Shown here: piece after piece, positions 8,969 to 16,974 of the stretch
Layout: every line of letters begins with the position of its first letter
How positions within the stretch are numbered: position 1 is the stretch's first letter
NCBI RefSeq assembly: GCF_021653975.1
Contig: NZ_JAJKFK010000001.1
Span: 248,001-312,000 of the forward strand
Source of the DNA: Amycolatopsis sp. GM8
GTDB taxonomy: Bacteria > Actinomycetota > Actinomycetes > Mycobacteriales > Pseudonocardiaceae
Direction: 5' to 3'
DNA: 64,000 bases
Position numbers and translations under genes: made by a program
Notes under the pieces: model-generated
Told to the model about the DNA's origin: nothing
Databases searched by the model: none
What the model saw: only the letters and a program-made list of their open reading frames with translations

Positions 8969-9775
8969 CTACTCACCTCCTGTGGAGGGCGGTGCTAAAA
9001 ACTGAGGCTCTGCAACCGAACGTTGCGCCGACATCGCCTGCTCGCGCTCGATCGCCTTGGCGACCTGCACGAGCCCAGCAAGATCAATCTGTCCGGAGTT
9101 GCGAGCAGCCACCGGAAGCCCGCCGAGGAGTCGGCGGGCTTCGAGAAACTGACCGATGTACCCTTCGTCCCACTCGGCACCGAGACGGAACACCATGACC
9201 GTCGCGTGGAAGAAGTCGGCGATAGCCGTGAGGGCCTCGACGCTCAGCAGGCGGCCCGGGGGCCTATGACCGTACAACAGGTATCCGACGTCAACGGCCA
9301 GCCACCGCTCGCCGGTTTTGTCACTGAGATATTCAGCCAAGTCCGCGAGGCTGTAACCGCCGCCCTCGGGCCGCTCCTTCTCTGCAAAGAAGGTCACAAT
9401 CCAGTTGAGACGTCGGACGAATTCGGTGAAGCCATCAGGCTCGTTGATCTCCAAAACCAGCAAGCCGTAGCGCCTGGCCACAGCGTCGCCGGGCCATGGG
9501 CGAAGGGGGTTGATCCAATGATCACCAACGCCCAGGTACAACGCTGAAGCTGCGATTACCTTGCTTCCCGGGTTCGCGATCTCACCTTTGAGGAACTTAC
9601 TGATCTGGGCTCGACTGTACAGGCGGACGTGCTCGTAAACGAATTCCGCTAAGGTCTTCTGGTTCCACGTCTTTCCGTCTATTGGACGGGGTCTGCGGTC
9701 GTAAACCCTGAGGAAAAACGCAATACGTTCCCATGACGACAGTGACCGACTCTCGTCTGCCATGGACTCTGTCAT
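8969..9775 (-). CDS. HTH (XRE-like) regulator of the peptidase operon
   Basis: A 268-residue DNA-binding protein. An N-terminal helix-turn-helix can be seen in the segment TLAEFVYEHVRLYSRAQISK followed by FLKGEIANPG. A second region near residues 135-185 (SLADLAEYLSDKTGERW, then VDVGYLLYGHRPPGRLLS) looks like a second, degenerate HTH of the sort found in paired regulators. ATG at 9775 is preferred over 9802 because GGAG sits five bases upstream. It is the first gene of the operon and is divergent from the UbiA gene. Five copies of an 18-bp motif in the surrounding control regions are its likely targets. It is likely the substrate of the adjacent peptidase; that link is inferred from the family. 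Confidence 0.75.
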   Translation of the reverse strand: MTESMADESRSLSSWERIAFFLRVYDRRPRPIDGKTWNQKTLAEFVYEHVRLYSRAQISKFLKGEIANPGSKVIAASALYLGVGDHWINPLRPWPGDAVARRYGLLVLEINEPDGFTEFVRRLNWIVTFFAEKERPEGGGYSLADLAEYLSDKTGERWLAVDVGYLLYGHRPPGRLLSVEALTAIADFFHATVMVFRLGAEWDEGYIGQFLEARRLLGGLPVAARNSGQIDLAGLVQVAKAIEREQAMSAQRSVAEPQFLAPPSTGGE

Positions 9776-9865
9776 CGACTCTCCGAACCACGAACCGGTC
9801 ATCGTCGCGATGACCGCGACGATGGTGCTGCGGCTGACTGTGCCGCCCGTACACCCGACGGCCGC

Positions 9866-9883
9866 GTCAACTATAGCACAAGT
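9866..9883 (+). promoter_or_regulatory. Operator-like motif copy 1
   Basis: GTCAACTATAGCACAAGT matches the 18-bp motif at 10945-10962 at 14 positions. It lies 90 bases upstream of the HTH operon start, on the side facing that gene, and contains a TATAGT-like -10 element on the minus strand. Confidence 0.6.
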
Positions 9884-9917
9884 CTACAGAAAAGTGACCT
9901 ATCGCGAGCGTCGTTGG

Positions 9918-9935
9918 ATCTACTATAGGACAACC
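9918..9935 (+). promoter_or_regulatory. Operator-like motif copy 2
   Basis: ATCTACTATAGGACAACC matches copy 1 at 13 of 18 positions in the same orientation, 52 bases further on. It overlaps a TACTAT sequence that could be the -10 element of the UbiA gene, whose GTG is at 10004. Confidence 0.5.
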
Positions 9936-10003
9936 AGCCCGTCTCAGCCAGCACGCCGATCCGGCTAGAACGGGGCAGACACCTTCCCAACACCGGGGGT
10001 GCC

Positions 10004-10927
10004 GTGAGCCGATATGGCGCCTCGTGGCGGGACATCGCCGCGGTGCACCGCCTGGACCTTTCGGTAGCAATACTTGCGATTTGCTACGGGTGGCGAGGAG
10101 CGTGCTATGCGGTCACGGAACCCACGCAGCTGGTGTCGGCCGCCGCGTTGCTGGCCGCAATCGCGAACGTCCTGCTGTTCCTAGGCGGTGGCCTTGCCCT
10201 CAACACGGCCGCCGACGTGAACACTGACGCCCAGCATGCTGGAAAGGCCACGCTCGTAGGAGCGGCAGAACGTACACATGTCTCCCACTGGAGCGCAACG
10301 GAAATTGTCGTGGGCGTCGCGGCAGCGATCGCGGTCACGGCGCTGACCGGGCACGCACTCCCGGCCATCGCAGGTACGGTGACCGCCCTGTCATACGCCG
10401 CATACAACCTTGACATGCTCGGTCGTCTCAAGCATAAAGGGTTCGTCGGCGCCCTGGTATACGGCGCTGCGACAGGTGGCCTGCCGTTCCTGGTCTCCGC
10501 CGGCGCCGTTGTGTCACGGTTGCCGGGCTGGGCATGGTGGCTAGCCATCGGCCTGACCACAATCTCCGCGGGCCGAACCGCGTGGTGGTCTGTGCCCGAC
10601 CTGTTGGGCGACCGCAAGGCCGGGGCCTACACGCCTTCCGTGCGGCACGGCGCCTACAGGACTACGGCCGTCGCCTGCCTCTTCATGGCGGTCGGCCTCG
10701 CCGCCGCTGCCGCGGGGCTGTGGCGATTCGGGCCCATCCAGACCACGCTCGCTATGGCAGCTCACCTCGTTGTATTCGCCATTGCGGCCAACCCGTTGCT
10801 CCGTCGAGGGGCGAAGTTCCCGAGCTGGCGGACGATCACCATGCGCATCCTCCCCCTCATCACCCTCGGCGAAGTGCTGGTGCTAGCGGTACCGCTGGTC
10901 ACCCTGCTGGGCGTACCACGCATCTAG
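10004..10927 (+). CDS. UbiA-type prenyltransferase
   Basis: Integral membrane protein of 307 residues with about eight to nine predicted helices. The first Asp-rich motif reads NTAADVNTD and the second reads DLLGDRKAG, both in the positions expected for UbiA-superfamily prenyltransferases, which bind prenyl diphosphate through magnesium. The family transfers prenyl chains to aromatic or other acceptors; the acceptor here is unknown. GTG at 10004 follows a G-rich stretch. The gene stands alone between two operator-bearing regions and is divergent from the HTH-peptidase-P450 operon. The surrounding oxidoreductases suggest it makes a prenylated scaffold that the P450 and dehydrogenases then modify (inference). 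Confidence 0.82.
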   Translation: MSRYGASWRDIAAVHRLDLSVAILAICYGWRGACYAVTEPTQLVSAAALLAAIANVLLFLGGGLALNTAADVNTDAQHAGKATLVGAAERTHVSHWSATEIVVGVAAAIAVTALTGHALPAIAGTVTALSYAAYNLDMLGRLKHKGFVGALVYGAATGGLPFLVSAGAVVSRLPGWAWWLAIGLTTISAGRTAWWSVPDLLGDRKAGAYTPSVRHGAYRTTAVACLFMAVGLAAAAAGLWRFGPIQTTLAMAAHLVVFAIAANPLLRRGAKFPSWRTITMRILPLITLGEVLVLAVPLVTLLGVPRI

Positions 10928-10944
10928 CCGCACGTGACCAATGC

Positions 10945-10962
10945 GTCAACTTTAGTGCAACT
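10945..10962 (+). promoter_or_regulatory. Operator-like motif copy 3 (left arm of perfect inverted pair)
   Basis: GTCAACTTTAGTGCAACT. An exact reverse complement of all 18 bases is at 11018-11035. The copy lies 17 bases after the UbiA stop codon, upstream of the promoter at 11031-11058. Confidence 0.75.
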
Positions 10963-11017
10963 TGCGAGCCCGATGTCACACCCCACTAGACCTGCTCAGC
11001 AACCCGCCCCGCCTGTG

Positions 11018-11035
11018 AGTTGCACTAAAGTTGAC
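11018..11035 (-). promoter_or_regulatory. Operator-like motif copy 4 (right arm of perfect inverted pair)
   Basis: AGTTGCACTAAAGTTGAC on the plus strand, the exact reverse complement of copy 3 after a 55-bp spacer. It overlaps the TTGACA -35 box at 11031-11036, so a protein bound here would block RNA polymerase. Confidence 0.75.
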
Positions 11036-11058
11036 AGCCTGAGTGATCGTCATATACT
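11031..11058 (+). promoter_or_regulatory. Sigma-70-type promoter for the mycofactocin-type SDR unit
   Basis: TTGACA at 11031-11036 and TATACT at 11053-11058 are separated by 16 bases, close to the ideal housekeeping promoter. It is flanked by operator copies at the -35 box and just after the expected start of transcription (about 11065). Confidence 0.75.
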
Positions 11059-11070
11059 CCCCCCATCAGT

Positions 11071-11088
11071 GTCAACTTTAACGCAATT
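11071..11088 (+). promoter_or_regulatory. Operator-like motif copy 5
   Basis: GTCAACTTTAACGCAATT matches copy 3 at 15 of 18 positions. It starts about six bases after the predicted transcription start, a common position for a repressor site. Confidence 0.65.
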
Positions 11089-11101
11089 CAAGGCGCACGC
11101 G

Positions 11102-11308
11102 ATGGACCTACACGGCAACCATGACCGGCCGAACCAGCCAAAATCGTCGACTCACGCGGGTCAACCACGTATCGCAGAGGGCCGTGCTCGACGGCACGGC
11201 GGGGCTTCGCCCCGGAGGTCCTCAACGCTGCGAGGCATCAAGTGCGCCAAGCATGGGCACAGGACAACAGGGGCACCAACGCAGCGCGTTGGACACGAGG
11301 AAGGGTGA
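11102..11308 (+). CDS. Possible small leader gene
   Basis: An ATG frame of 68 basic and His-rich residues lies between the promoter at 11031 and the dehydrogenase start at 11312, ending four bases before it. Codon bias is weak and the AAGG nine bases upstream is a poor ribosome site. It could equally be an untranslated leader of about 245 bases. Confidence 0.2.
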   Translation: MDLHGNHDRPNQPKSSTHAGQPRIAEGRARRHGGASPRRSSTLRGIKCAKHGHRTTGAPTQRVGHEEG

Positions 11309-11311
11309 CAG

Positions 11312-12127
11312 ATGGCGGGTCAACTGGAAGGCCAGGTTGCTTTTATCACGGGGGCCGCACGCGGCCAGGGACGCGCGCACTGCGAGCGCTTGGCTGAAGA
11401 AGGCTGCGACATTATTGGCGTCGACATCTGCAAGGACGTGCCAACGATCGACTATCCGCTCGGAACTGCCGACGAGCTGGCGCAAACCGTGAAGCTAGTC
11501 GAGAAGCGGGGACGGCGAATGGTCGCACAACAGGCCGACGTCCGGGACCCCGAGAACCTGCGTGCGGCGTTCCAGGCCGGTTACGACGTTTTCAAACGCG
11601 TGGACATTGCGATCGCCAATGCCGGCGCTATTCGCGTCGGCCCGGAGCTCCAGCCCAACTTGGAGTTTGCTGACGTCACCGACACCATTATCAATGGCGC
11701 CTTCCATACCATTCGGGCAGTTCTACCCGAAATGAAACAAGGCGGCCAGGGCGGAAGCATCGTGCTCGTCTCCTCAAGCGCAGCACTGAAGCCGACGGGC
11801 AGCGAAGTAGCAGCCCACGTGGCGTACAACGCGGGAAAAATGGCACTGATTGCGATAGCGAAAACTTACGCCGCCATTCTTGGAAAGCACCGGATCCGCG
11901 TCAACACCATTCATCCGACCGGCGTCGCAACGGGAATGACGATGAATGCAGCAATGGAAACAGCACTTAACGACGGCAGCGCGCTGGCTACAATGCAAAA
12001 CGCACTGCCCGTCAAAATGCTCCAAGCCGAGGATGTGGCAAACCGGGTCGCACGGCTTGTATCCGCCGAGGAATATTACAACACCGGCGCGACAATCGAA
12101 CTCGATGCCGGGTTCAGCGTACTTTGA
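11312..12127 (+). CDS. Mycofactocin-type short-chain dehydrogenase
   Basis: Oxidoreductase of 271 residues. The glycine motif TGAARGQGR at residues 14-22, the VDICKDV segment after the second strand and the inserted YPLGTADELAQTVKLVE stretch are signatures of the mycofactocin-coupled SDR subfamily, whose members hold nicotinamide cofactor tightly and pass electrons to mycofactocin. Catalytic residues are the Ser in VLVSSSAAL and the pair in YNAGK; the usual substrate-side NNAG is IANAGAI. A GGAAGG site precedes the ATG. It is the first clear gene after the operator-controlled promoter at 11031, so it is probably controlled by the HTH protein. Mycofactocin biosynthesis genes are not in the window. 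Confidence 0.88.
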   Translation: MAGQLEGQVAFITGAARGQGRAHCERLAEEGCDIIGVDICKDVPTIDYPLGTADELAQTVKLVEKRGRRMVAQQADVRDPENLRAAFQAGYDVFKRVDIAIANAGAIRVGPELQPNLEFADVTDTIINGAFHTIRAVLPEMKQGGQGGSIVLVSSSAALKPTGSEVAAHVAYNAGKMALIAIAKTYAAILGKHRIRVNTIHPTGVATGMTMNAAMETALNDGSALATMQNALPVKMLQAEDVANRVARLVSAEEYYNTGATIELDAGFSVL

Positions 12128-12144
12128 GCGAAGGCAACCCTTCA

Positions 12145-12507
12145 ATGACTACCCGCATACAGGCGCTTCAAGCCGCACAGGCTCAGCCAGGTACATGTGT
12201 CGTCGCGACCGAGAAGATTCGACATGAAGTCATCGCCGGACACTTCCCCGCGGCCAAATTGGTGCGGTACGGCGCCGATTTAGTACGCGAGCGAATCGAG
12301 CGAGGCCCGTTCGAACGGCGATCACCGGTCATCATCATGGTCGGTAAAAATGACTATGAGGGTGTATGTGGCGATCCAATCCTGGGTGCGGAACTGGACT
12401 TCCTGCTAAAGAATCAAAAAAACCGCGACGTTCGAGTGCGAGTAATGGTAATCGACGACGACCAGGTATGCCCAAATAGCCGTAGCGATTCCGGCAAGTG
12501 CGCATAA
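12145..12507 (+). CDS. Small unknown protein after the SDR
   Basis: A protein of 120 residues that I do not recognise. It contains EKIRHEVIAGHFPAAKLVRY and VMVIDDDQVC segments. ATG at 12145 has GAAGG ten bases upstream; the same frame also offers TTG at 12124, which overlaps the SDR stop codon as TTGA. Base composition is visibly richer in A and T than the rest of the window, as in the following two genes, which suggests transfer. It is probably in the same transcript as the dehydrogenase. Confidence 0.55.
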   Translation: MTTRIQALQAAQAQPGTCVVATEKIRHEVIAGHFPAAKLVRYGADLVRERIERGPFERRSPVIIMVGKNDYEGVCGDPILGAELDFLLKNQKNRDVRVRVMVIDDDQVCPNSRSDSGKCA

Positions 12508-13853
12508 TACCGTCTACGACCGATTCGTGGGATCCATATTGCGACAACGGACCAATCCCAAGCTCGTCACACATCGCAACGGTTCTCGCTCGGGCGGTTG
12601 CGGCTCCGCTAGGTCGCTGCCACACGGCGCTGCACAACTGGGAATGTGCAGCAGTGTCGTTCCGAATGCTTTTTTTGGGGGGAGCAATGCTCTTGAGTTC
12701 GCCAGCTGAGCGCCAGCCGCGTCCGGCGATGGGCGCGGTACCAGCTACCACACGTCCTAGGCATCAAAATCGGCTACCGGATCAGCGTCGCCAAGCTCCT
12801 CGGGCTGACCGGCCCGCATACCCGCACCAAAATCATTGGATCTTGGTCGATTCCCGCCTGCTGCTGCTGGCAGTCGGCGCGCGACTCTTCGATGGTCAAT
12901 CTTCGCGAACTGCGCTTGATCCGACTGCCCGCGGCATCCTGTTACCTCGTATACGCGAAGTCCTTCGGGAAGGGCGTCCGCTCGCGGACACGGCTTTCCA
13001 CTCCGGTCGTGCATGGAACTTTCGCGTACTGCCAGTAGTGGGTGCGGCAACCGGCACAGTCATCGCCGCGCAGGCTGTCTACGGGACAAATCTACCTGAC
13101 CGTCCACTGGTGGGGAGTTGGGAATGGCGCGTCCCACCGCCCGATTCCGGTGAAAATCTTCGGACGTACTGGGGCCGGGACGTGTTCCCATTGTACGGTT
13201 TTGACCAGCCCCGAGGAAAAGATGGACCGTACCCTCGGGGGGTGTGGTGGGAAGGCCCACGATTTCTCGATGAAGTCATGGTCGGCTCCTATCGCGCACG
13301 TATGCGCGAGCTCATCGCAACTGCCCTTCGCTCGCCCGATGTTCTGCACATCGAGGAATTCGAGGTGCTTCATCAGCGAACCGGGCGCAACATGCCGATG
13401 CGAATGATAGGACGCCAAGTCCCTGACGACGCAGGACCAGTGCGATGGTTGCAAGGCGTTACCCACCCGATCAGGCGGCTTACACCGGGGCGCCCACGAG
13501 TCCAAAGTCTGGAACTCATCACTGCAGCGTTCGCTAACGCTGGAGACCCGCTCGGTGTCATTGATCCTGAGTACCGACAGATCTGGATGACCTCGAACGA
13601 CTTCGGACATCAGCTCGGAATAGCTCTACCGGATGATCGCTCATTGGTCGCGATGTGCCACCCGGACGACATGCCGATTCTGCATCAGCTAATCACCGAT
13701 GGAAGTGCAACACCGGCCAGCAGCCCGATCGGACCGCGCCGTGTGCGCATGCTTGGACGTGACGGCAGTTGGCGCATTATCGACCTCACCGCCAGTGGAG
13801 TGCGGCTTGACGGTGAGACCCACGTACTCGCGCGCTTCAGACCCTTCACGTAG
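12498..13853 (+). CDS. PAS/GAF-type sensory protein, N-terminus uncertain
   Basis: The reliable part starts near residue 114 (HWILVDSRLLLLAVGARLFD) and continues to the end. Residues 230-330 contain WGRDVFPLYGF and a C-terminal PAS-like half with GVIDPEYRQIWMTSNDFGHQ, MCHPDDMPILHQLI and VRMLGRDGSWRIIDL, which is typical of PAS domains. It resembles actinobacterial proteins annotated with DUF5593 or PAS domains. The first 110 residues, from GTG at 12498, are low in bias. In another frame the same DNA (about 12730-12835) reads KIGYRISVAKLLGLTGPHT, so a frameshift or a later start is likely. A role in sensing for the upstream regulon is possible. Confidence 0.55.
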   Translation: MRIIPSTTDSWDPYCDNGPIPSSSHIATVLARAVAAPLGRCHTALHNWECAAVSFRMLFLGGAMLLSSPAERQPRPAMGAVPATTRPRHQNRLPDQRRQAPRADRPAYPHQNHWILVDSRLLLLAVGARLFDGQSSRTALDPTARGILLPRIREVLREGRPLADTAFHSGRAWNFRVLPVVGAATGTVIAAQAVYGTNLPDRPLVGSWEWRVPPPDSGENLRTYWGRDVFPLYGFDQPRGKDGPYPRGVWWEGPRFLDEVMVGSYRARMRELIATALRSPDVLHIEEFEVLHQRTGRNMPMRMIGRQVPDDAGPVRWLQGVTHPIRRLTPGRPRVQSLELITAAFANAGDPLGVIDPEYRQIWMTSNDFGHQLGIALPDDRSLVAMCHPDDMPILHQLITDGSATPASSPIGPRRVRMLGRDGSWRIIDLTASGVRLDGETHVLARFRPFT

Positions 13854-13960
13854 GCATGCGCGCACGCCGACTGGAACGCGGTGCACTCGACATCCAACGG
13901 ATGGCCTCGTGGTCATGAAGTGCCCCGCTTCAACGATCTCGTGACAATGAGGATTCTCGT

Positions 13961-15664
13961 ATGACCAACTGGATCTGGCACTCAGGCGTCTGGCGAATCA
14001 CCGGCGACCACGCCGTGCACCACGCTCGCGCGTACATACAAGCCGGCCACGGCGGCCGTTACGTAGCTGAGGAGCTCCACGACTCCAGTTGGACAGCCAT
14101 TCGTTCCGTCCTCTCGACGGCGTGGCGTGACGAACGCAACGACGTAGAGGTCCGCGCGTTGCTCATGTCCGAATTGAACCAAGAAGCCACTCACGTCACG
14201 TGGCGTTTGGCGGCCGCAAGTCGGAGCCCTTGGCGTTTCGACATGGAGCCGCCAGCCCGCATACTTGGCCTCACTGAGGTCGCCCCTTGCTCGGATCTCA
14301 GTGGTTTGCCACTCATGAATGACGTTCTCGACGGTCGCGAGCTGACTGGTGGCCAAATTGCCTTACGCGCAGAGCAAATCGCATCCGCTATCAACGACAG
14401 GCGCCGGACAACGGCCATCATGGTTATCTCGGCAGCCGCACTGCAGAACTTCAACGACGACTCGTTGCTCGTATGGCCAGGACTCCTTTCCACCGTCGTG
14501 GTTGATGAGCCAACTCGTAGGGCGATAGCGAACAAACTTTCTCTGCTAGACATTCCACCTGCCGGTGCTCGACTTTTCCCTGCTGCTCGGGATAATTTGC
14601 CCAACACCCGGTTCACTGCCAATGAGATCAGCATTGCAGCCCTGCAGGTCGTATTCGCCGACTTACTAATCACCCGACAAAGTACGCAATTACCATCCGA
14701 CTGGATCACCGATAGAGAATTGCGGCAATGGTGGTATGGCGACCCTTTCGCGCAACCCGCGCCTGTGTACCGCGACCCCACGGTCGAGGCCGAGATCCAA
14801 CGTGGCCGCTCGGAGATCGTGGCCCGCGATCGACAGTTGCGAGAATTGGAACATCGGCACGCGCTGACGACACACATGCTGAACGCCACAACTGCGCGTG
14901 TCCACGACCTTGAAACCGACAACAACAGGCTCAGGGAAACTCTCGCTGCGGAAGGCGACCCACATCGAGGCAAATTCGCGGCGCGCCTAGCTTCGGCCAG
15001 CGCCGAGGCGAGACTTGAGTGGGAGCGGGCGGAACGAGCGAGCGAGGAACTTGACTGGATCTATCCTCGTTATGGTCGTGTCACTGGGGCGCTCGCGACA
15101 CTCCGCCCCCAAGACGCTGTCGAGATCCTTCATGCCATCCCACCAGGCTTCGCATCGTTCCCGGAATTGTTGGCCGCGGCGACGGAACAGTTTTCGCGGC
15201 TGCGTGTCACAGCAGCCCCAGAGCCAGCAGCAATGTTGGACCGATACCTTAAAGCCGCCCACTGGCGTGCGAAGGCATGGGCGGCATTGGCTACGCTGCA
15301 GGCATACGCCGATGCGAAAGCAGTATCTCTGGACCAGGGCTCGGTCCCGGAACCCGAACTGTCAAACGTCGGATCTTTCATACACACTGATCAGCCTGGA
15401 GTGCAGATAAGCCTCCACAACGTGGCACTTAGCGAATCCCCAGGCGTGGCCGATCACGCCGTCCATCACAACGCCCGAATGTTCGTTGTTGATCGTAAGA
15501 CTGATTCATCTGGCGTTGCCTATTTCTCGGCGCACATCCGGCTCGAAGCTTTCCGTCCACCTGCGCCACGAATGTATTTCTATGACGACGTCACAAGATC
15601 CGGCGTCGTATATGTCGGCTACTGCGGACCGCAGCTAAGCGGGTCAGGTGCCTGGGCGCCTTAG
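13961..15664 (+). CDS. 567-residue orphan protein with coiled coil
   Basis: I do not recognise this protein. The first 270 residues are Trp-rich (MTNWIWHSGVW and RELRQWWYGDPFA) and mixed alpha/beta. Residues 275-370 are highly charged heptad-like helix (EIVARDRQLRELEHRHAL, then EARLEWERAERASEELDW) and should form a coiled coil. The C-terminal 80 residues form a compact domain with DRKTDSSGVAYFSAHIRLE and MYFYDDVTRSGVVYVGYCG. No membrane helix or signal peptide. The layout of sensor, coiled coil and small terminal domain is seen in many defence or signalling proteins, but nothing identifies its function. Composition is more A+T-rich than the surroundings. It starts 107 bases after the PAS-type gene. 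Confidence 0.7.
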   Translation: MTNWIWHSGVWRITGDHAVHHARAYIQAGHGGRYVAEELHDSSWTAIRSVLSTAWRDERNDVEVRALLMSELNQEATHVTWRLAAASRSPWRFDMEPPARILGLTEVAPCSDLSGLPLMNDVLDGRELTGGQIALRAEQIASAINDRRRTTAIMVISAAALQNFNDDSLLVWPGLLSTVVVDEPTRRAIANKLSLLDIPPAGARLFPAARDNLPNTRFTANEISIAALQVVFADLLITRQSTQLPSDWITDRELRQWWYGDPFAQPAPVYRDPTVEAEIQRGRSEIVARDRQLRELEHRHALTTHMLNATTARVHDLETDNNRLRETLAAEGDPHRGKFAARLASASAEARLEWERAERASEELDWIYPRYGRVTGALATLRPQDAVEILHAIPPGFASFPELLAAATEQFSRLRVTAAPEPAAMLDRYLKAAHWRAKAWAALATLQAYADAKAVSLDQGSVPEPELSNVGSFIHTDQPGVQISLHNVALSESPGVADHAVHHNARMFVVDRKTDSSGVAYFSAHIRLEAFRPPAPRMYFYDDVTRSGVVYVGYCGPQLSGSGAWAP

Positions 15665-16171
15665 GCGACGTCGAGGCGTAAGGACACACGGTGAACGAAC
15701 GCGTAGCGACGCGGGTCGCCCGCTTGCAGCTGGCGACCAAATCCTTGCGGCAGCGTCGGTCGCTTGCGCCGTCTCTGCGACGGCGGCCAACTGTCGTATG
15801 GAATCCCATCATTCGCGCAATCGAGCTGATGAACGGCGTTTGACTGGCGCGTTCGGCCCATAGGTCGTCCGGCTCACCGGTTATCCCGGCGATGTTCGGC
15901 CGGCGATCAAACATGCTCCGCGACGCCGTCAATCAGCATGCGCACAGCCGCTCCGCATGGGCTGTCCCGGGCGGCGCAGCTTGTCGCCGCACTCGCCGTG
16001 TCTTGATGACTGCGTGTCCGGTTTCGGCGGCTGGCTGCCGCGTGTCGAGCGACCGGGTGCGCAAGGCTTCGTGTCTCGGTTCCGACTCGCGCGCTTGTTG
16101 TTGAGCACACGTCGGCAGCACTGGCGGACTGGGGCAGCAATGCATCTCCACGGCGCCAGGCCTTCGCAGTC
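15665..16171. other. Gap with no supported gene
   Basis: About 500 bases with only short overlapping frames on both strands and no clear ribosome sites. Confidence 0.5.
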
Positions 16172-16552
16172 TCAGTGCCTTGCACTCCTGTGCTGAGCGA
16201 CCTCCTCGCGCAAGTGGGCGAGCCGAGCGGCTTCCCGTTCCCATCGAGCACGCTCGGGACTGGCGACGTCGGGCGGGCCGAACAGCTCGTCGAACACGGC
16301 CTCGGTCATGTGGATCGGCCGACGCCCCAGCTCGGGGTTCCAGAGCGGGTAGGGACGACCACGCCCGTGCGCCTCGATCGCCTCCGCCGGCCATGTCGCG
16401 TATTTGAACTCGAGCCGCTGCTTGGCGAAGGGGTGCGGGCGGTTCTTGGTGACGACCGGGTCGAAGAAGAAGGTTGCCGACTCTAGGCTCGGGTCCGGTG
16501 CGTCGTCCTCGCTGATCACCCGCCATCGGTCATCGACGTCAGCCCGCCCCAT
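16172..16552 (-). CDS. Unknown protein, 126 residues
   Basis: A soluble protein with coding-like bias that I do not recognise. It includes ESATFFFDPVVTKNRPHPFA, FKYATWPAEAIEAHGRGRP and MTEAVFDELFGPPDV. The frame is open to 16741, but upstream of ATG at 16552 the sequence loses bias and overlaps a divergent plus-strand fragment, so the internal ATG is chosen. The next plus-strand fragment starts 26 bases away, and the two may share a divergent control region. Confidence 0.55.
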   Translation of the reverse strand: MGRADVDDRWRVISEDDAPDPSLESATFFFDPVVTKNRPHPFAKQRLEFKYATWPAEAIEAHGRGRPYPLWNPELGRRPIHMTEAVFDELFGPPDVASPERARWEREAARLAHLREEVAQHRSARH

Positions 16553-16577
16553 CGCTCGGGGCGCTAGGGTCACCCAG

Positions 16578-16757
16578 GTGACCGATACCAACCAGCTCGA
16601 CACGCTGTGGGAAGAATACGAGCCTGAGCGTGCGGTCCCCTCGAGGAGGGTCAGCTGCGAATATCCGGCTCCGGCGCCTCGACGCGCACCCCGGCCGCTG
16701 TGGGCAGCTCCGCCGGCAGGCGGCGCCCCATGTACCGCCATAGGTCCGTACCAGTGA
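16578..16757 (+). pseudogene. Truncated copy of the 18269 gene
   Basis: Starting at GTG 16578, the translation VTDTNQLDTLWEEYE is nearly identical to the start of the gene at 18269, and the DNA just upstream (GGGCGCTAGGGT versus GGGCACTAGGGT) also matches. Similarity stops near 16628, after which the frame runs into unrelated sequence that overlaps a minus-strand gene. Confidence 0.7.
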
Positions 16758-16908
16758 ACCCGCCCTCAGCCAACACCGCGGCCGTCACCGGCCGGTCCCG
16801 CACCGGCAACGCCTCCAACCCAAGTCCGAGCGCCGTCGCGAAGCTGAACGCCTCGATCACCCGGCATCGGCTCAGCACGTTCAACGCGTGCCCCAGCATC
16901 GTCTCCAC
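16651..16908 (-). CDS. Unknown small protein, 85 residues
   Basis: Reads with good codon bias from GTG at 16908: VIEAFSFATALGLGLEALPV, then GFTGTDLWRYMGRRLPAELP. No family recognised. The same frame is open for a further 20 or so codons upstream, back to the stop of the gene at 16975, but has no start codon there. It is the third member of a run of small minus-strand genes. Confidence 0.45.
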   Translation of the reverse strand: METMLGHALNVLSRCRVIEAFSFATALGLGLEALPVRDRPVTAAVLAEGGFTGTDLWRYMGRRLPAELPTAAGVRVEAPEPDIRS

Positions 16909-16974
16909 GCGGGCGAGACGCGGCAGGAGTGCTCGCGCGCTGAGAGGTCGGCAGTGGTAGTCCGAGGTGACTGG

